Of a stretch of DNA of 64,000 nucleotides, positions 60,245 to 64,000 are shown in pieces. Location of the stretch: assembly GCF_015840715.1 (NCBI RefSeq), contig NZ_CP060397.1:3244686-3308685 (forward strand). The letters are read 5' to 3'. The notes beneath the pieces are model-generated. The model was not told where the DNA came from. It did not search any database and saw only the letters and a program-made list of their open reading frames with translations. The position numbers and the translations under genes are program-made. The number at the start of each line of letters is the position of its first letter. The first letter of the stretch is position 1. This stretch comes from Synechococcus sp. CBW1004 (GTDB lineage Bacteria; Cyanobacteriota; Cyanobacteriia; PCC-6307; Cyanobiaceae).

Positions 60245-62599
60245 GTGAGGCGATCCGCGCCGGTCGACGCCATGACAGCTCCTGCCGATGGTGCCGGGCC
60301 GTCGAGCCCCGATGCCGTGTCGGGGGATCGGCCCGCAGCTCCCGCGTCCGCGCCCCATGCGCCGGGCCCTGCGCCGTCCCCTGAGGATCTGAGTTCCGGC
60401 GGCGGCTGGCCAGTGATCGACGGCTGGGCTCGCGCCACCCTCTCGCCCACCGGGCCGAAGCTCTGGCAGACGCTCACCCATCAGAGCGCCTGCCTCTCCT
60501 GCGCCTGGGGTACCGGCGGGCAGAACGGCGGCTTCCGCGATGAGCTGGGTGAGCCGCTGCAGCGCTGCCTCAAGAGCGTCGAGGCGATCCAGGCCGAGCT
60601 GATGGCCCCGGTGCCTGCGGAGGTGTTCGCCGGCCGCACGCTCCCCGAGCTGCAGCGGCTCGATTCCTACGGCTGCGACCGGCTGGGTCGGCTGGACCGG
60701 CCCCTGATCCTGCGCCAGGGCTCCCGCCACTACGAACCGATCGGCTGGGAGGAGGTGCACGCCCTGGTGGCCGAGGCCTTCCGGACGCCGCCGCCGGAAC
60801 GCGTCGCCTCCTACAGCTCCGGCCGCTCCTCCAACGAGGCGGCCTTCCTGCTGCAGCTGCTGCTGCGCGCCCTCGGCTCCAACAATCTGGCCGACTGTTC
60901 CGATCTCTGCCACGCCCCCTCCACCATCGGTCTCAGCCGGGTGTTCGGCAGCGGCACCTCGATGGTCAATCTCGAGGGCCTGCAGCAGGCCGATTGCGTC
61001 GTGCTGGTGGGCTCCAATGCCCCCGCCAATCACCCGCGGCTGATGAACGAGCTGATCCGCCTGCGCGAGCGCGGCGGCACGGTGATCGTGATCAACCCGG
61101 TGCTGGAAGGCGGCCTGCTGAAATTCGGCTCGCCCGCCTTCCCGATCCGCTCGCTGCTGCGCGGCAGCGAGATCGCCTCGCTGTTCCTGCAGCCCGTCCC
61201 CGGTTCCGACACGGCCGTGTTTCTCGGCATCCAGAAGGCGCTGCTGGAGAGCGGGGCCATCGCCTGGGACTTCGTGAAGGCCCACAGCGATGGCTGGCAG
61301 CCCCTGATCGACCAGATCACGGCCACCGACTGGGAGGCGATCAGCGGCTGCTGCGGCCTCAGCCGCGAGGAACTGGAGCTGGTCGCATCCCGCATCGCCG
61401 CCAGCCGGGCCGTGGTGTTCGCCTGGGCGATGGGCATCACCCACCACGCCAACGGCACCGACAACGTCCAGGCGATCGCCAACACCGCCGTGCTCAGCGG
61501 CAACGTCGGCCGTCCTGGGGCGGGCACGATGCCGATCCGGGGCCACTCCAACGTGCAGGGCTTCGGGTCGATGGGGGTGACCGTGCGCCTTCGCAAACCG
61601 ATGCAGCAGGCGCTCGAGGCGTTGCTGGGCCGGCCCCTCAGCCGCGTGCCGGGCTACGACACCCGCTCGCTGATCGAGGCCGCCGAGCGGGGGGAGGTGG
61701 ATTCGTTGCTGTGCCTGGGCGGCAACCTGTTCGGCGCCAACCCCGACAGCGCCCAGGCCCGCCGCGCCCTGGGGCGGATCGACACGGTCATCCATCTGGC
61801 GACCAAGCCGAACACGGGGCATTTCCATGGCCTCGGGGCGCGTCAGACGCTGCTGCTGCCGGTGCTCAACCGCTTCGAGACGCCGCACCGCACCACGGTG
61901 GAATCGGGAAACAACTGGGTGCGGCTCAACGAACCGGGTCGCAGCCATCTGCGCAGCGGCCTGTTGATCAGCGAGGTGGCCTTTCTCTCGCGCCTGGCCA
62001 GGGATCTGCATGGCACCGACCCGATCGACTGGGGTCGCCTGAGCGACCCGGTCTACGTGCGCGAACTGATCGCGCGCACCGTGCCCGGTTATGAGGCTAT
62101 CGTCGACATCGATACCAGCCGTCGTGAATTCGAGGTGGCCGGGCGCGTGTTCCATCAGCCGTCCTTCCCCACGCCAAGCGGCCGTGCTCAGCTGGCGGTC
62201 ACACCCCTGCCGCAGCTCGCGCTTCCTGACGCCGATGCCTTCGGCGGCCTGGCCGCCGGTGAGAAGGGGGTGGTGCTGAGCCTGATCACCGCCCGCAGCT
62301 ACGGCCAGCACAACACCGTCGTCTACAAGAAAGGTGACGCCTATCGCGGCATGCCGCACCGCCAGACGATCCTGATGAACCCACAGGATCTGGCGGCCAG
62401 CGGTCTGCGGGCCCATCAGCGCGTCACGGTGCAGGGAGAGGCCGGCCTCCTCGAGCACATTGAGATCATTCCCGGTTCGGTGCGATCCGGCGCGGCGCTG
62501 ATGTTCTATCCCGAGGCCAACGTGCTGATGCGGGCCGAGACGGATCCAGGCAGCGGCACGCCGGCCTTCAAGCGGGTGTCGGTGCTGGTGCGGGGCTGA
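60245..62599 (+). CDS. FdhF/YdeP-family molybdopterin-dependent oxidoreductase
   Basis: A large molybdopterin oxidoreductase chain, 784 residues from 60245 or 775 from the ATG at 60272. An Ala/Pro-rich start precedes THQSACLSCAWGTGGQNGGF, then YSSGRSSNEAAFLLQLLLRA, SDLCHAPSTIGLSRVFGSGT with the likely Mo-ligand Cys, VLVGSNAPANHPRLMNELIR, AWAMGITHHANGTDNVQAIA, GRPGAGTMPIRGHSNVQGFG, and the C-terminal cofactor-binding barrel (SYGQHNTVVYKKGDAYRGMP). The N-terminal four-Cys Fe-S motif of formate dehydrogenases is absent, as in YdeP. The substrate is unknown. The LysR gene is divergent and a MOSC gene follows. Confidence 0.9.
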   Translation: MRRSAPVDAMTAPADGAGPSSPDAVSGDRPAAPASAPHAPGPAPSPEDLSSGGGWPVIDGWARATLSPTGPKLWQTLTHQSACLSCAWGTGGQNGGFRDELGEPLQRCLKSVEAIQAELMAPVPAEVFAGRTLPELQRLDSYGCDRLGRLDRPLILRQGSRHYEPIGWEEVHALVAEAFRTPPPERVASYSSGRSSNEAAFLLQLLLRALGSNNLADCSDLCHAPSTIGLSRVFGSGTSMVNLEGLQQADCVVLVGSNAPANHPRLMNELIRLRERGGTVIVINPVLEGGLLKFGSPAFPIRSLLRGSEIASLFLQPVPGSDTAVFLGIQKALLESGAIAWDFVKAHSDGWQPLIDQITATDWEAISGCCGLSREELELVASRIAASRAVVFAWAMGITHHANGTDNVQAIANTAVLSGNVGRPGAGTMPIRGHSNVQGFGSMGVTVRLRKPMQQALEALLGRPLSRVPGYDTRSLIEAAERGEVDSLLCLGGNLFGANPDSAQARRALGRIDTVIHLATKPNTGHFHGLGARQTLLLPVLNRFETPHRTTVESGNNWVRLNEPGRSHLRSGLLISEVAFLSRLARDLHGTDPIDWGRLSDPVYVRELIARTVPGYEAIVDIDTSRREFEVAGRVFHQPSFPTPSGRAQLAVTPLPQLALPDADAFGGLAAGEKGVVLSLITARSYGQHNTVVYKKGDAYRGMPHRQTILMNPQDLAASGLRAHQRVTVQGEAGLLEHIEIIPGSVRSGAALMFYPEANVLMRAETDPGSGTPAFKRVSVLVRG

Positions 62600-62676
62600 C
62601 CCCCGATCCGTAGCGATCGCCACCCTGGCGGGTCAGGGCCCCTCCGACAGTGAGGGGCAACCGGCGAGGCGTGGGG

Positions 62677-62683
62677 AAAGGAG
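62677..62683 (+). promoter_or_regulatory. ribosome binding site deciding the MOSC start
   Basis: AAAGGAG ends 6 bases before the ATG at 62690 and directly abuts another in-frame ATG at 62684. Normal spacing favours 62690. Confidence 0.7.
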
Positions 62684-62689
62684 ATGGGG

Positions 62690-63538
62690 ATGGAACTGGT
62701 GGGCCACATCGGTGCGCTGTGGCGCTATCCGGTCAAATCGATGCTGGGCGAACGGCTGGAGCGCCTGGAGGTCGATTCCCGCGGCGTGCTCGGGGACCGG
62801 GGCTACGCCCTCTGGGATCCCGAGGCAGGACGGGTGGCCAGTGCCAAGAACCCGCGCCGCTGGGCGGACCTGCTCGCCTACAGCGCCCGCTACCTGGAGG
62901 AGCCCCGCTCGGGTGAAGCACTGCCGGCGGTGGAGGTGGCAGGGCCCCTGGCGGGCCCGGAGACCCCGCCGCTGAGCCTGCGCAGCGACGATCCCGAGCT
63001 GGTGGAGCGGCTGAGCCAGCGACTGGGGCGTCGCGTCCGCCTGCTGGATCAGCCGCCGGTGGGGGCGAGCCTGGACCAGTACTGGCCGCAGGTGGAGGGG
63101 CGTGCCTTCCAGAATGTGACCAACGAACTGGTGCTGCCGGAGGGCACGTTCTTCGACGCCTGCCCGATCCATGCGATCACCACCGCCACGCTGGCGACCC
63201 TGCGCCGCCTCGAACCCGCGCTCGATTTCGCCGTGGAACGCTTTCGCCCCAAACTGCTGATCGAACCGACGCCCGGTCTCGAGGGCTTCGTGGAGGAGCG
63301 ATGGGAGGCCGGCACCCTGGCCATCGGCGACCGGCTGATCCTGCGTGTCGATGGCGGTTGCCCCCGCTGCGTCATCACCACCCTCCCCCAGGGAACGTTG
63401 CCGGAGGAGATGGAGATCCTCCGCGCCACCGCCCGCCACAACCGGGTCACCGCCGGCATCCGCCTCAGTGTCGAGCAGCCCGGAACGCTGACGGTCGGAG
63501 ATGCGGTGCGCTGGACGCCCGCCGAGACCCTGGCCTGA
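62690..63538 (+). CDS. MOSC-domain protein
   Basis: A 282-residue protein with an N-terminal MOSC_N beta barrel (GHIGALWRYPVKSMLGERLE, VLGDRGYALWDPEAGRVASA) and a C-terminal MOSC domain (FDACPIHAITTATLATLRRL, RFRPKLLIEPTPGLEGFVEE, ILRVDGGCPRCVITTLPQGT). The Cys in GGCPRC corresponds to the molybdenum/sulfur-handling Cys of mARC and MOCOS C-terminal domains. It follows the oxidoreductase by 90 bp and may handle its cofactor or act as an independent mARC-like reductase (inference). Confidence 0.88.
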   Translation: MELVGHIGALWRYPVKSMLGERLERLEVDSRGVLGDRGYALWDPEAGRVASAKNPRRWADLLAYSARYLEEPRSGEALPAVEVAGPLAGPETPPLSLRSDDPELVERLSQRLGRRVRLLDQPPVGASLDQYWPQVEGRAFQNVTNELVLPEGTFFDACPIHAITTATLATLRRLEPALDFAVERFRPKLLIEPTPGLEGFVEERWEAGTLAIGDRLILRVDGGCPRCVITTLPQGTLPEEMEILRATARHNRVTAGIRLSVEQPGTLTVGDAVRWTPAETLA

Positions 63539-63573
63539 AGCCGGTGCTGGTCTTCAGGGAGCCGAGGAGTGCG

Positions 63574-64000
63574 ATGGTGCGGCGCTGGCTGCAGGAGCAA
63601 CGCCGGCTCGGACGGGCCTACCAGCCCCGTTTCCAGCGACGCCACCTGTCCGTCACCTGGCTGGGTGCCCTGCTGTCCCTCGCCCTGCTGGGACTGCTCA
63701 GCACCTGGAGCGGCATGGCTCTGCTGACGGCGCCGCTGGGGGCCTCCTCGGTGCTGCTCTTCGGATACCCCGCCAGTCCCCTGGCCCAGCCCCGCAACCT
63801 CGTGCTCGGCAATCTGGTGGGCGGCCTGGTGAGTGTGCTGGCGGTGGCCTGGCTCGGGCGCGGCCCGCTGGTGATCGCCCTGGCGGTGGCGTTGACGATC
63901 CTGCTGGGTCAGCAGCTGCGCTGCCTGCATCCCCCCGCCGGCGGTCTGGCCTTTCTGGGGGTGGCGCTGGGAGCCAGGCCCTCCTTTCTGCTCACGCCGG
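63574..64000 (+). CDS. HPP-family membrane protein (3' end beyond window)
   Basis: The first 142 residues of an HPP-family integral membrane protein: a basic N-terminus (MVRRWLQEQRRLGRAYQPRF), then WLGALLSLALLGLLSTWSGM, LTAPLGASSVLLFGYPASPL, AQPRNLVLGNLVGGLVSVLA, and the name-giving LHPPAGGLAFLGVALGARPS. Chloroplast and cyanobacterial members are reported nitrite transporters. Next to a molybdoenzyme a nitrogen-related role is possible but unproven. The gene is cut by the window edge. Confidence 0.85.
   Translation, partial: MVRRWLQEQRRLGRAYQPRFQRRHLSVTWLGALLSLALLGLLSTWSGMALLTAPLGASSVLLFGYPASPLAQPRNLVLGNLVGGLVSVLAVAWLGRGPLVIALAVALTILLGQQLRCLHPPAGGLAFLGVALGARPSFLLTP

Noticed and set aside
60149-62623. 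824-codon minus-strand frame opposite the molybdopterin oxidoreductase
   Set aside because: His/Gln/Gly-rich antisense translation without domain; the plus-strand enzyme is unambiguous.

Overview
The window comes from a GC-rich, coding-dense picocyanobacterium of the Synechococcus/Cyanobium type. The best evidence is photosystem II genes (psbM, psbB, psbT), a RpaB-type response regulator, and the gene order ferredoxin - psbB - psbT - nrdR - rpsA - HAD phosphatase - metK, which from family knowledge is typical of alpha-cyanobacteria. One tRNA gene (tRNA-Phe, GAA) and two complete insertion sequences are visible. No rRNA, CRISPR array or prophage is seen.

Region by region. 1-8000 is an accessory glyco-locus. 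It holds an edge-truncated, frameshifted FkbM-type methyltransferase; a five-gene minus-strand operon joined by start/stop overlaps (nucleotidyltransferase-fold protein, PqqD/HPr-kinase-like fusion, family-2 glycosyltransferase, second nucleotidyltransferase-like protein, GT-B glycosyltransferase); and a divergent N-acylglucosamine-2-epimerase-family gene. 8400-15000 holds most of a molybdopterin cofactor set (moaB, moaD, moaE, moeA, moaC; no moaA) among small lineage-specific genes. 15000-19150 has a Nif11-domain peptide, a small hydrolase and a P-type ATPase gene broken by two single-base frameshifts. 19200-25070 is a methyltransferase followed by four type IV pilin-like genes, the first with an AT-rich body. 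An IS lies directly downstream (25168-26934), with inverted repeats and a target duplication.

28200-30030 has two PilZ-domain genes, one fused to a transposase-OrfA-like DNA-binding region. 30056-37459 is a selenium module: a PhnCDE-like ABC transporter (probably selenium oxyanion), tRNA 2-selenouridine synthase and a SelD fused to an NADH-dehydrogenase-like domain, with a histidine-kinase remnant between. 38700-47800 holds rpaB, a secreted protein with a 120-bp repeat, a CorC/CNNM transporter gene split by an IS5-type element, and a housekeeping run (small membrane proteins, Sua5/YrdC, PrmC, DprA, thioesterase, universal stress protein). 48200-58900 is the photosystem/core block through rpsA, metK, an FGGY kinase, ComF and tRNA-Phe. 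59000-64000 has a LysR regulator divergent from an FdhF/YdeP-type molybdopterin oxidoreductase, then a MOSC protein and an HPP-family membrane protein cut by the window end.

The molybdenum cofactor genes plausibly serve the YdeP-type enzyme and the MOSC protein. The selenium genes form a complete uptake-to-tRNA path. The most novel-looking items are the PqqD/HprK-nucleotidyltransferase-glycosyltransferase operon and the PilZ-transposase-HTH fusion.
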